A stretch of 64,000 nt of DNA. Source: Paraflavitalea sp. CAU 1676. GTDB taxonomy: Bacteria; Bacteroidota; Bacteroidia; Chitinophagales; Chitinophagaceae. Positions 45,348 through 53,868 of the stretch are shown piece after piece (position 1 is the first letter of the stretch; every line of letters begins with the position of its first letter). Both the position numbers and the translations under genes were made by a program. Location: positions 248,001 through 312,000 of the forward strand of contig NZ_JARHUJ010000002.1 in assembly GCF_029223285.1 (NCBI RefSeq). The letters are read 5' to 3'. The notes under the pieces are model-generated. The model was not told where the DNA came from and did not search any database. It worked only from the letters and a program-made list of their open reading frames with translations.

Positions 45348-45469
45348 GCGGCCAGGATGAATGAAGAGTAACCGTGGGTGTGGCGGGTAGGATAGGTGTT
45401 GGTTTGAAGGGTAACCTAAGGTGAAGCCGGTAGTGTGCGGCCAGGATGAATGAAGGGTAACCGTGGGTG
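45348..45469. repeat. 33-bp imperfect direct repeat in a 367-bp intergenic region
   Basis: The 33-mers at 45348-45380 and 45437-45469 differ at one base (AGAGTA versus AGGGTA) and start 89 bp apart. Both begin GCGGCCAGGATGAATGAA and end ACCGTGGGTG. The rest of the 45206-45572 gap is G-rich on the plus strand and has no credible gene. The pair could be a remnant of a larger duplication or a binding site. Confidence 0.7.
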
Positions 45470-45535
45470 AAGGGTTGTCGCCATAGCCCCTGCTTTTTGT
45501 CAGGCCCGTACCCCATTTATTAGGGGTGCTGGCCC

Positions 45536-45543
45536 TAGTTTTG
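45536..45543 (+). promoter_or_regulatory. -7 element TAGTTTTG of a Bacteroidota-type promoter
   Basis: TAGTTTTG fits TAnnTTTG exactly and lies 30 bp before the ATG at 45573. No TTTG was found at the ideal upstream distance. It supports 45573 rather than 45546 as the translation start of the next gene. Confidence 0.5.
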
Positions 45544-45572
45544 TAGTGTATTCATCTATAAAACTTAATGCT

Positions 45573-45926
45573 ATGGACAACAGAAAAATTATCACGGAGT
45601 TCCTGGACGCTTTCGATAAAAATGATCTCGAGGGTATTCTTAGTCATATAGCTGAGGACGCGAGCTGGGATATTTTGAACGATCAGAAGATCGTGGGAAA
45701 AGAAGCGTTGCGCAAATTCTTCTACGACAATCAAAACATGAAAGTGGTAAGTGCCACGCGGGAGCATTTTATCGTGGATGGTGACCGCGCTTCTGTAGGT
45801 GGAGAGGCGATCTGTAAAAATATGGACAGCGGCGACGAGTACGATATGTACTATTGTGACGTATACGGTTTGAAGAATGGTAAGATCAACAATATGGTGA
45901 CGTATACCATCAACAAGAAAAAATAA
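45573..45926 (+). CDS. SnoaL/NTF2-like fold protein
   Basis: 117 residues from the ATG at 45573 (MDNRKIITEFLDAFDKNDLE). It shows the SnoaL-like pattern: 'I..FLdAf.knDlegil.hiaeDasWdi', 'VGKEALRKFF' and a closing beta-sheet ('YDMYYCDVYGLKNGKINNMVTY'). Such proteins are small cone-shaped isomerase- or binding-type folds; the ligand is unknown. A longer GTG start at 45546 lies almost on the promoter -7 element and was rejected. A strong terminator follows 18 bp after the stop. Confidence 0.82.
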   Translation: MDNRKIITEFLDAFDKNDLEGILSHIAEDASWDILNDQKIVGKEALRKFFYDNQNMKVVSATREHFIVDGDRASVGGEAICKNMDSGDEYDMYYCDVYGLKNGKINNMVTYTINKKK

Positions 45927-45943
45927 TTGCCTTTGTATAATGG

Positions 45944-45977
45944 GCCCTGCTGTTCAAAAGACAGCGGGGCTTTTTTT
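45944..45977 (+). terminator. Rho-independent terminator after the SnoaL-like gene
   Basis: GCCCTGCTGT (45944-45953) pairs with ACAGCGGGGC (45961-45970), one G-U pair, followed by TTTTTTTA. Confidence 0.88.
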
Positions 45978-45994
45978 ATGCCTATTTTCAGGTG

Positions 45995-46026
45995 CCCTGT
46001 TGCTCTATAGCAACGGGTCTTTTTTG
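45995..46026 (+). terminator. Second tandem terminator
   Basis: CCC-GTTGCT (45995-46004, one bulged T) pairs with AGCAACGGG (46009-46017), followed by TCTTTTTTG. It is a back-up for the terminator 20 bp upstream and faces the end of the convergent gene at 46030. Confidence 0.65.
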
Positions 46027-46029
46027 TGC

Positions 46030-46383
46030 TTACTGGTTTTTCTTTCTGCTGAGGGAGATATTGTATTCGCTCGCTGCGGTGAGTTTAACTTCCAGCGTGT
46101 CGAAGTCGCAATGGCTGAATACCAGTATGGAATCTTTTTCGGTGACCGGGATATAGTATATACCATCTGCCTGCGTGCCGGATACAGTTTTGGTTCCTTT
46201 TACTGCTACCGATACTCCTTCTATCGGCGTGCTTTCTCCAGCGGCCAGTATGGTGCCAGTGATAGTGCGTTGTGATCTTCGCTGTTGTGTGGTGCTGTTC
46301 CTTTCTTCCCGTGTTACTGCTTTCCAGGATAGCTGCAATATGCCAACCGTCATCAACAGCAATAGGGCGTGTTTGCGTATCAT
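46030..46383 (-). CDS. Stand-alone carboxypeptidase-regulatory-like domain protein
   Basis: 117 residues. A signal peptide (HALLLLMTVGILQLSW) is followed by one CarboxypepD_reg-like domain: 'TITGTILAAGESTPIEGVSV', 'GTQADGIYYIPV' and 'DSILVFSHCDFDTLEVKL'. This is the domain usually found at the N-terminus of SusC proteins, here with no plug or barrel. It faces away from the SusC at 46543 and shares a 159-bp promoter region. It may be a degraded or split SusC remnant, or a separate surface/periplasmic adaptor. The protein ends cleanly with a basic tail, so it looks intact. Confidence 0.75.
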   Translation of the reverse strand: MIRKHALLLLMTVGILQLSWKAVTREERNSTTQQRRSQRTITGTILAAGESTPIEGVSVAVKGTKTVSGTQADGIYYIPVTEKDSILVFSHCDFDTLEVKLTAASEYNISLSRKKNQ

Positions 46384-46419
46384 ATGCGGTTATTTTTATT
46401 AGTCTACTAAAAATATAGA

Positions 46420-46427
46420 CAAATATA
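46420..46427 (-). promoter_or_regulatory. -7 element TATATTTG for the minus-strand gene
   Basis: Reading the minus strand, TATATTTG matches TAnnTTTG and lies 37 bp before the start at 46383. A good -33 TTTG was not found at the expected distance. Confidence 0.5.
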
Positions 46428-46435
46428 GGTCATTA

Positions 46436-46468
46436 TTTGGTAGAGTACGAAATATGCTTTTATATTTG
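46436..46468 (+). promoter_or_regulatory. Bacteroidota-type promoter TTTG-N21-TATATTTG for SusC
   Basis: TTTG at 46436-46439 and TATATTTG at 46461-46468, separated by 21 bases, match the major-sigma consensus of Bacteroidota. The start codon of the SusC gene is 74 bp downstream. Confidence 0.75.
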
Positions 46469-46542
46469 CTCACTTCATCAACAGGGTACGCTTTTCTTGC
46501 TTACGAAATAGATCAGCAATTCTCATTCATTAAAATTTTGTC

Positions 46543-49500
46543 ATGAACCCAAGACTTGTGTTTTTGACAATGCTGTCTATTGTGCTCCATTCAATTAGTA
46601 GCATTGCCCAACCGACACCCCGCACCATTCGCGGAACTGTTTTATCAGAAGATCAACTGCCTTTGGAAGGCGCCAGTATTACCATCAAAGGAAGCGGACA
46701 GGGTACGGCTAGCCGTAAAGACGGGAGCTTTGAACTTCCCGTTACGCCGCAAGCAAAAACGCTCCTGGTTTCTTTTGCCGGTTTTGAATTCCAGGAAATT
46801 CCCCTTTCTCAAAAAGACGTTTACCGTGTTGTTTTAAAAAAGTCGAGCACCCAGCTGGAAGATATTGTGGTGACCGGCTATAGTACGCAGCGGAAACGAT
46901 TTATTGCCGGCGCCATTACCACCGTGGGTGGTGATGAGATCAAGAATAGTCCGGCGGCTGGCTTTAACCAGCTGCTGCAGGGCAAGGCCAGCGGTGTGCA
47001 GGTGTTGTCGAACTCGGGTGTTGCCGGTGGCAGTATTACCTTCCGCATACGGGGTAATAATTCGATCAATGCAAGCAGTGATCCTTTATATATTATCGAT
47101 GGCGTTTTTGTGAGCAATGCTGAGACGATCCAAACAGGATTGGGTCAACAGCAACCTACGAACCCGTTGGCGACGATCAATCCTTCCGATATCGAGAGCA
47201 TCACCATTCTTAAAGATGCCAACGCTACGGCGATCTATGGGTCGCAGGGGGCGAATGGTGTGGTGATCGTTACGACGCGACGCGGTAAACAAAATACGCG
47301 GGCTAAGATATCGCTCAATACTTACCAGGGCTGGTCGAAGCCGGTAGGTGAATTGACCGTTGCCAATGGTGTGGAGACGGCGAAGCTGGCGAATGAGGCC
47401 GTCGTGAATACGGCGAAGGACAATGGGATAGACCCGAGTACGGTGGTGTTGCCGTTTCCCAATCCCGATACGTTGAAGACCTATGACCGCCTGGGTGATG
47501 TATACCGCACGGGGCGTACCTCGAGCTATGAACTCTCGGCCCAGGGTGGGGCGGACAGGAATACGTATTATGCCAGTATCGGTTACCTGAAGCAGGAATC
47601 GGTGACGCGGCCTACGGATTTTGAGCGCTTTACCGCGCGGTTGAACTATGATAACCAGCTGGCGAAGAAGCTGAAGCTGGGTACAAGTATCGGTATTACG
47701 CGCACGTTCCGCAATGTGAGCAGCAGTGATAATAATCCGCAGGGGGTGATCAACTCTGCTTATTTCGTGCGTAGTTACCTGCCTGTGTACAATGCCAATG
47801 GCACTTATGCGCGGTATGGCAGCTTCGATAACCATCAGGCGCTGATCGACCACCTCGATAATAAAGCAGTGGGCTGGCGTATCATCGGCAATGCCTTCCT
47901 CGAATATTCCTTTTTGCCGGAGCTGAAGCTGCGCAGCAGCTGGAGTATAGACAAGGCCGATGAGCAGGAAAATAACTATGCGAGTACGTTGATCAGTGCG
48001 GGTGTTTCCTCGAACGGTTCGGGGGCTGCTTTTGAAACGCACAACCTGGTATTGCTGAATGAGCAGGTGCTTACCTGGATCAAGTCTTTTGGCACCGACC
48101 GGCAACATGCCATCAATGCGCTGGTGGGTAATACGATCAGTAACACGATCAGTGAACTGACGTCTGCATCCGGTACCGGTTTCCCCAGCAATAATATTAC
48201 GGCCATTTCGGGTGCGTCTATCCGCTCGGGTTCTTCTTCGCGTTCGGTGGCCAAACTGGCTTCCTTCTTCGGCAAGGCGAGCTATACGTATAACGATAAG
48301 TATACCATCGATGCGAGTTTGCGCGCTGATGGTTCTTCGCGCTTCGGGGCCAATAACCAGTGGGGTTATTTCCCTTCGGGTGGTGTGACCTGGAGAGCGG
48401 GACAGGAGTCGTTCATTGAAAGCCTCCACTTCTTTGATGACCTGAAGCTGCGCGCCAGCTTTGGATTGACGGGCAACCAAAATGGCGTTGGCGCTTATGC
48501 TGCCAAGGGCCTGTGGGGTGCGGGCGCCAACTACCTGGAGATTGCGGGTACGGCGCCATCGCAGCTGGCCAACCCAGACCTTACCTGGGAAACGACCAGA
48601 CAGTTCGATGCCGGTGTGGATGTGACCATCCTGAACAAACGCTTAAGCGTTAGCCTGGACTATTATCACAAGTATACATATGACCTGTTGCTGAATGTAC
48701 CGGTGCCTAACCGCCTTGGTTTTGCTTCTGTGCTCCAGAACTATGGGACCGTGAGCAACAAGGGTTTTGAGGTAAGTGTGCACAGCAATAACCTGAGCAG
48801 CCGCGACTTTGTGTGGACGACAGACTTCAACATTTCTTTCAACACGAATAAGATCGAGAAGCTGGCGGCTGATATCAGTCTGGGAGCTTCTGGCCGTAAT
48901 ATCTCGATCCTGCGCCAGGGTTATGCCGTCAATTCTTTCCAATTGTACAAACAATTGTATGTGGACCGGAACAGCGGTAATGCCGTGTATGATGATGTCA
49001 ATAAAGATGGTTCCATTACCAATGCCGACCGGCAGATCGTGGGCAATGCGCTGCCGAAGTATTCCGGTGGGCTGACGAATAACCTGCAATACAAAAACTT
49101 CGATCTGAACGTGTTCATTTATTTCCAGCAGGGAAACAAGATCATGGACATGAATGAATTCTTCATGGTGCATGGTGGCCTGCAGGCCAATATCGGCTTT
49201 GCGCCGAGGCAACTGGAGCGCTGGCAAAAGCCGGGTGATGTTACTGACATCCCGCGCTTAACTACGGCGAAAGCCAATCCCAATGATAACGGCGGCGCTG
49301 CCAATAACTACGGCGGTTTTGTGGCCAACCTGAGCAGCCGCTACCTGAAGGACGGTTCTTTTGCCAGGTTGAAAACGCTTTCGCTGGGCTATACTTTGCC
49401 CGGCAGCTGGCTGAGTGCGGTGAAGTTCAGTTCGGCCAGGTTGTATGTGCAGGCCACCAACCTGTTTACAGTAACGAACTATACCGGTGCTGATCCTGAG

Positions 49501-49599
49501 GTGAGCTCGCAGAGCGGCAATCAGAATACGGCGGGTTATGATTGGGCTACCGTGCCTCAACCGAAAACGGTGCAGGTGGGGCTTACTGTAAGCTTCTAG
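46543..49599 (+). CDS. SusC/RagA TonB-linked outer membrane protein (second locus)
   Basis: 1018 residues: signal peptide (LVFLTMLSIVLHSISSIAQ), carboxypeptidase-regulatory-like domain (about 28-105), plug ('LLQGKASGVQVLSNSGVAGG', 'TAIYGSQGANGVVIVTTRRG') and barrel ending 'VQVGLTVSF'. No STN domain, so it is not coupled to a FecR. It differs clearly from the two SusC proteins at 18-25 kb. The cognate SusD starts 93 bp downstream, and an M14 peptidase-like gene and a GH28-like gene follow, which points to a proteinaceous or pectic substrate; the porin sequence does not say which. Confidence 0.95.
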   Translation: MNPRLVFLTMLSIVLHSISSIAQPTPRTIRGTVLSEDQLPLEGASITIKGSGQGTASRKDGSFELPVTPQAKTLLVSFAGFEFQEIPLSQKDVYRVVLKKSSTQLEDIVVTGYSTQRKRFIAGAITTVGGDEIKNSPAAGFNQLLQGKASGVQVLSNSGVAGGSITFRIRGNNSINASSDPLYIIDGVFVSNAETIQTGLGQQQPTNPLATINPSDIESITILKDANATAIYGSQGANGVVIVTTRRGKQNTRAKISLNTYQGWSKPVGELTVANGVETAKLANEAVVNTAKDNGIDPSTVVLPFPNPDTLKTYDRLGDVYRTGRTSSYELSAQGGADRNTYYASIGYLKQESVTRPTDFERFTARLNYDNQLAKKLKLGTSIGITRTFRNVSSSDNNPQGVINSAYFVRSYLPVYNANGTYARYGSFDNHQALIDHLDNKAVGWRIIGNAFLEYSFLPELKLRSSWSIDKADEQENNYASTLISAGVSSNGSGAAFETHNLVLLNEQVLTWIKSFGTDRQHAINALVGNTISNTISELTSASGTGFPSNNITAISGASIRSGSSSRSVAKLASFFGKASYTYNDKYTIDASLRADGSSRFGANNQWGYFPSGGVTWRAGQESFIESLHFFDDLKLRASFGLTGNQNGVGAYAAKGLWGAGANYLEIAGTAPSQLANPDLTWETTRQFDAGVDVTILNKRLSVSLDYYHKYTYDLLLNVPVPNRLGFASVLQNYGTVSNKGFEVSVHSNNLSSRDFVWTTDFNISFNTNKIEKLAADISLGASGRNISILRQGYAVNSFQLYKQLYVDRNSGNAVYDDVNKDGSITNADRQIVGNALPKYSGGLTNNLQYKNFDLNVFIYFQQGNKIMDMNEFFMVHGGLQANIGFAPRQLERWQKPGDVTDIPRLTTAKANPNDNGGAANNYGGFVANLSSRYLKDGSFARLKTLSLGYTLPGSWLSAVKFSSARLYVQATNLFTVTNYTGADPEVSSQSGNQNTAGYDWATVPQPKTVQVGLTVSF

Positions 49600-49692
49600 T
49601 GCCTCCTGACTGTGGGGCGCCGATGCCTTGTGGTTGTTGGGCTTGCCGATGGGCCGATGTTTTTTTGATCTTAACTGTTTAAAGGATTTACC

Positions 49693-51039
49693 ATGAATCG
49701 TATAACTATAATTCTTGTGGCTGCAGGTTTGGTCTCCTTGTCGTCCTGCTCCAAATTCCTCGAAGAGAACCCTAACAATGCGATACCGTCGGAGACGGCG
49801 GTGACTGATGTGGGTACGGCCCGTGCGGCCATTACCGGCGTATATGACGCTATACAGGGATATTTTGCCTCCAATTATGTTACCCTGGGTACGATCACTG
49901 CCGATAATGTGATCGCCAATGGCACGCTGACCCAGTATTTGCAACTGGATCAGAATGCGATCCCTACCGATAACGTGACTACCGTTGCGGCCTACCAGGG
50001 GATTTATAAAGTGATCAATGCTGCGAATAGTGTGATCACTTATGTGCCGGCTGTGACTGACCCGCTGCTGACGACCGCTGAAAAAAATAAGATACTGGGT
50101 GAGGCTTATTTTGCCCGGGCCCTGGGGTATTTTGACCTGGGCCGTGGCTGGGGCGGGGTGCAGTTGCAACTGAAGCCTACTACGGTGGTGAGTGATGCCA
50201 AGGGCATCAAGCGCAGTACCCTCGACCAAACCTATGACCAGGTGCTGGCCGATCTTATTGAAGCCGAAAAGCTGCTGCCCGAAGATGCTACTACGCGTAA
50301 CCGGGCACAGAAGAGCACGGCACGTGCGTTGCGTGCGCGGCTGCATTTGTATCGCAAGCAATGGGCGGATGCGGAACAATATGCTTCGCAGGTGATCGCC
50401 AATACGGCCAAGTATGAACTGATCCCGTATAAGAATTTCTTTACGGCCCCCTTTTTGACGAAGGAATCGGTCTTTGAACTTACGTTCTCGGCCAATGACC
50501 GTAACAGCTACTGGAACCTGTGGTATCCCAGTTCTGGTGGCGGTCAGTATACGCTGAAACCTGCCGCTGGTTTTGTGACGAAGGTTAAAAATGCGGCGAT
50601 CGGTGGTTCAAGAACGAGTCTCATCGCCGGAAGTGGTACTGATGTGTATGGTGTTTTGTACAATGCCAGTGCCACGAGTACCGATCCGTCGTATGTGATC
50701 CGTATAGCGGAGTTGTACCTGATCCGCGCGGAAGCCCGTGCGCAGCAGGGTAAGCTGACGGGGACCGATGGCGCCATTGCCGACCTGAATGCCGTACGCG
50801 CACGCGCCGGCGTGGCTGGCACGGCGGCTACGACCAAAGACGAGGTATTGCTGGCGATCGAGGAGGAGAACGGTATCGAGTTTGCGTTTGAGGCGCACCG
50901 CTGGTTTGACCTGGTGCGTACGGAAAGAGCTGGTGCGGTGCTGGGCCTTACGAACCGTAATTTCTGGTTGTTTCCTTTGCCTTTCGCTGACGTATTATCT
51001 GACCCGGACCTGGAGGGTAAGAACAATCCTGGTTATTAA
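49693..51039 (+). CDS. SusD/RagB-family lipoprotein (second locus)
   Basis: 448 residues. Lipobox LSSC (Cys19) followed by 'SKFLEENPNN', the standard SusD beginning. 'AEKNKILGEAYFARALGYFDLGRGWGG' (in part), 'YLIRAEARAQQG' and 'IEEENGIEFAFEAHRWFDLVRT' are hallmark RagB/SusD segments. It should cap the SusC encoded upstream and capture substrate at the surface. Confidence 0.95.
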   Translation: MNRITIILVAAGLVSLSSCSKFLEENPNNAIPSETAVTDVGTARAAITGVYDAIQGYFASNYVTLGTITADNVIANGTLTQYLQLDQNAIPTDNVTTVAAYQGIYKVINAANSVITYVPAVTDPLLTTAEKNKILGEAYFARALGYFDLGRGWGGVQLQLKPTTVVSDAKGIKRSTLDQTYDQVLADLIEAEKLLPEDATTRNRAQKSTARALRARLHLYRKQWADAEQYASQVIANTAKYELIPYKNFFTAPFLTKESVFELTFSANDRNSYWNLWYPSSGGGQYTLKPAAGFVTKVKNAAIGGSRTSLIAGSGTDVYGVLYNASATSTDPSYVIRIAELYLIRAEARAQQGKLTGTDGAIADLNAVRARAGVAGTAATTKDEVLLAIEEENGIEFAFEAHRWFDLVRTERAGAVLGLTNRNFWLFPLPFADVLSDPDLEGKNNPGY

Positions 51040-51101
51040 TAAGGTTTATGTGTCGCTTGTTTTCGTTTTGCTCTGTTTCTTCTATTCTCAAAAAATAATT
51101 T

Positions 51102-53702
51102 ATGCTTCGTCGACTTGTTCAACGCTCACTTTTCCTGTTGCTGTTGCTGGCTACCTGGGTTGCCGGTGTTGCGCAGAATGATTATTTCTTTTCGAAATCT
51201 GAATCCTTTGATCCCAAGGTCCCTACACCTGAGCAGTTTTTGGGTTACCCGATCGGGTCACATTATACCAGGCACGATCAATTGATCGCTTACCTGCGTG
51301 AACTTGCGCGGGTGAGTGATAAGGTGCATTACCAGGTGATCGGCAAAACCTATGAGCTGCGCGACCAGGTGATCGTAACGATCACGGCGCCGGAAAACTA
51401 TGCTAAGCTGGAAGCCATCCGGCAGGAGCATGCGAACCAGGTAGATCCTTCTAAACCTGCTTTGCCGGCTGATGCGCCTGCGATCGTGTTGCTGGGGTAC
51501 AGCGTGCATGGCAATGAAACGTCGAGCGGAGAGGCTGCTTTGCTGACGGCTTATTATCTGGCTGCGGGTCAAAGTGCGACGACGCAAAAATGGCTGAAGG
51601 AGTCGGTGGTGTTCATCGATCCTTCACTGAACCCGGATGGGCGTGACCGCGCTGCCAACTGGCATAATTCTTATAAATCTTTTCCCAATACCGCCGACCC
51701 GGCTGATAAGGAACATATTGAAGGCTGGCCCAATGGGCGGAGCAACCACTATCTCTCCAACCTCAACCGCGACTGGCTGAGCGCCACGCAGGTGGAGAGT
51801 CAGAACCGGCTGGTGTTCTTTCACCAGTGGTACCCGAACGTGCACATCGATTTTCACGAGATGGGTGGCAACAGTACTTATTATTTCGAGCCTTCGCCCA
51901 AGCGGACGCAGAGCCCTATTGTGCCGCAGGCTTCGTACGACTTCAACACCACGCTGGCGAAATACCATGCGGCTGCGCTGGACCAGATCGGTTCACTGTA
52001 CTTCACCAAGGAGCAGTTTGATAATCTTTCGCCGATCTATGGCTCTACGTATCCCGATTTCTATGGCGCTGTAGGTATCACGTTCGAGCAGGGCAGTTCG
52101 CGCGGGCTGGAGCAGGAAACTGAGACGGGTGTGCTTACTTTTCCCTTCACCATCCGCAACCATGTTACGACTGGCCTTGCCACCGTGAAGGCTGCGGTGG
52201 AAGAAAAGAAGGGTTTGTTCAACCTGCAAAAGGAGTTCTTCAAGACCGCCCAGGAGCAGGGTAGGGCCTATCCTTATAAAGCTTTTGTGTTTGGTGATAG
52301 CCGCGATCAGTCGCTGACACGTTCGTTCCTCGATCTTTTATTGAAGCATCATGTTCATGTGTATGAGTTGAGTGGTGATGTGGCGCAGGAGGGAAAGAAG
52401 TTTGAGAAGGGCAAGGCTTATGTGGTGCCGGCCGATCAGCCTAATTTCCGCATTGTGCATTCTTTGTTTGAGGAAACGGCCAAGCTGAATGACAGTTTGT
52501 ATTATGACAATACATCGTGGAGCCTGATCCATGCTTATGGTTTGCAGTATGCGCGGCTGACGGCTGCTCCCGCTACGCGTGGCGCTGCCGTTACGGCGGT
52601 TCCTGTTGTGAAGGGTGAAGTGAAAGGCGGCGCTGCGGGTTATGCCTATTTGGTGAACTGGAGCGAGTACAATGCTTCGCGGGTGTTGTTTTACCTGCAA
52701 AATAAAGGTGTGGTGGTGAAGGCGGCGTTTAAGCCGGTGACCATTACGACCACTACGGGTGTGCGCGAGTTCAGCTATGGCAGCCTCATTATCCCCGTGG
52801 CTGCACAACGAGTGTTGCCTGACAGCTTGTATGCTTATGTAAAACAAGCGGCTGAAAAAGCGGGTGTGGATGTGTATGGCGCGGCTGGCGGTTTTAGCAC
52901 GGAAGGCATCGATCTTGGCAGTAACAATATCAAGGTGGTGCAGAAACCTTCGGTGGCGGTGATTGCCGGTACGGGTACCAATTTTGAGGAGGTGGGTCAG
53001 GTTTGGTTTTTGCTGAACCAGCACCTTGGTTTGGCGGTGACGAAACTGGATGTGGCTTCTATTGGCCGCGCCAACCTGAACCGGTACAACAATATCGTTT
53101 TGGTGAGTGGTAACTATAATGGCGTGGATAAGGCTGTAGTGGCCCGTTTAAAGAACTGGGTAGAAGAAGGCGGTACGTTGATCGCTTTCAAGAATGCGGC
53201 CGACTGGGCGATTCAACAGGAGTTGATCAAAGAAAAACTCTTTATCGATTCTTCGGCGCTGAAGGGCAGCAATGAGCGGATCGACTATGTGCAGCAGGAG
53301 GTGACGGAGGCTGCGCGCCGCATCAATGGCGGCATTTTTACCGGCGATATCGATATCAGCAACCCGATCGCTTTTGGGTTGACGAGCCGGAAGATCTTCT
53401 TTACGAAGAACAGTCAGACGATTTTGCAACCCAGCCGCAACAAATATGCGACGATCGCGAAGTATACGCCGGAGTCGTATGTGGGTGGTTATGTTTCGAA
53501 GAAGAATATTGCGCGTATCAATAATACGGCTGCGATCCTGGTGAGCCAGGCTGGCGGCGGCAAGGTGATCTCGTTTGCCGATGATCCTACTTACCGCAGC
53601 TACTGGCATGGTACGGACCGGCTGTTGTTAAATGCTTTATTCTTCGGTTCCAATATCCAACTGGGAAGTGGTTTGAACTTTGGTGAGGAGCACGAAGAAT
53701 AA
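51102..53702 (+). CDS. M14-family zinc carboxypeptidase-like protein, exported
   Basis: 866 residues with a signal peptide (SLFLLLLLATWVAGVAQ). The M14 zinc motif HxxE is present (His136, Glu139 in YSVHGNETSSGE), the substrate region 'FIDPSLNPDGRDRAANW' follows, and the third ligand is His248 or His252 (NVHIDFHEMGG). A Glu in 'GITFEQGSSRG' fits the catalytic base. The C-terminal half (from about 390) includes a glutamine-amidotransferase-like fold seen in other large M14 proteins of Bacteroidota. It would trim peptides in the periplasm or at the surface. Located 62 bp after SusD, so it is probably part of that locus. Confidence 0.88.
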   Translation: MLRRLVQRSLFLLLLLATWVAGVAQNDYFFSKSESFDPKVPTPEQFLGYPIGSHYTRHDQLIAYLRELARVSDKVHYQVIGKTYELRDQVIVTITAPENYAKLEAIRQEHANQVDPSKPALPADAPAIVLLGYSVHGNETSSGEAALLTAYYLAAGQSATTQKWLKESVVFIDPSLNPDGRDRAANWHNSYKSFPNTADPADKEHIEGWPNGRSNHYLSNLNRDWLSATQVESQNRLVFFHQWYPNVHIDFHEMGGNSTYYFEPSPKRTQSPIVPQASYDFNTTLAKYHAAALDQIGSLYFTKEQFDNLSPIYGSTYPDFYGAVGITFEQGSSRGLEQETETGVLTFPFTIRNHVTTGLATVKAAVEEKKGLFNLQKEFFKTAQEQGRAYPYKAFVFGDSRDQSLTRSFLDLLLKHHVHVYELSGDVAQEGKKFEKGKAYVVPADQPNFRIVHSLFEETAKLNDSLYYDNTSWSLIHAYGLQYARLTAAPATRGAAVTAVPVVKGEVKGGAAGYAYLVNWSEYNASRVLFYLQNKGVVVKAAFKPVTITTTTGVREFSYGSLIIPVAAQRVLPDSLYAYVKQAAEKAGVDVYGAAGGFSTEGIDLGSNNIKVVQKPSVAVIAGTGTNFEEVGQVWFLLNQHLGLAVTKLDVASIGRANLNRYNNIVLVSGNYNGVDKAVVARLKNWVEEGGTLIAFKNAADWAIQQELIKEKLFIDSSALKGSNERIDYVQQEVTEAARRINGGIFTGDIDISNPIAFGLTSRKIFFTKNSQTILQPSRNKYATIAKYTPESYVGGYVSKKNIARINNTAAILVSQAGGGKVISFADDPTYRSYWHGTDRLLLNALFFGSNIQLGSGLNFGEEHEE

Positions 53703-53737
53703 GTTCTTTTCCGCGTGTTTATGTTTTCAATGAAGGC

Positions 53738-53768
53738 GGCCCGGGCGTATGCGCGGGCCGTTCCTTTT
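53738..53768 (+). terminator. Terminator-like hairpin after the M14 gene
   Basis: CGGCCCG (53738-53744) pairs with CGGGCCG (53755-53761) with inner GC pairs, followed by TTCCTTTT. The T-run is imperfect, so some readthrough to the GH28-like gene is possible. Confidence 0.6.
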
Positions 53769-53868
53769 GGGGTGTGGGCGAGTGTATGTGGTGGTGGCGT
53801 TAAGATTGCTTAGTCAATGGCTATTATTGTTGTGTGAACGTGTGTTCTTTTGACGAATATTCGTTGGT

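Noticed and set aside
45277-45516. Minus-strand 79-codon frame over the direct repeat
   Set aside because: Pro/His/Ser-rich, built from the repeat itself, no coding signature.
47086-48480. Minus-strand frame of 464 codons opposite SusC
   Set aside because: Arg/His/Ile-rich reverse reading of an intact SusC.
49258-50379. Minus-strand frame of 373 codons opposite the SusC end and SusD
   Set aside because: Overlaps two real genes and shows no domain.
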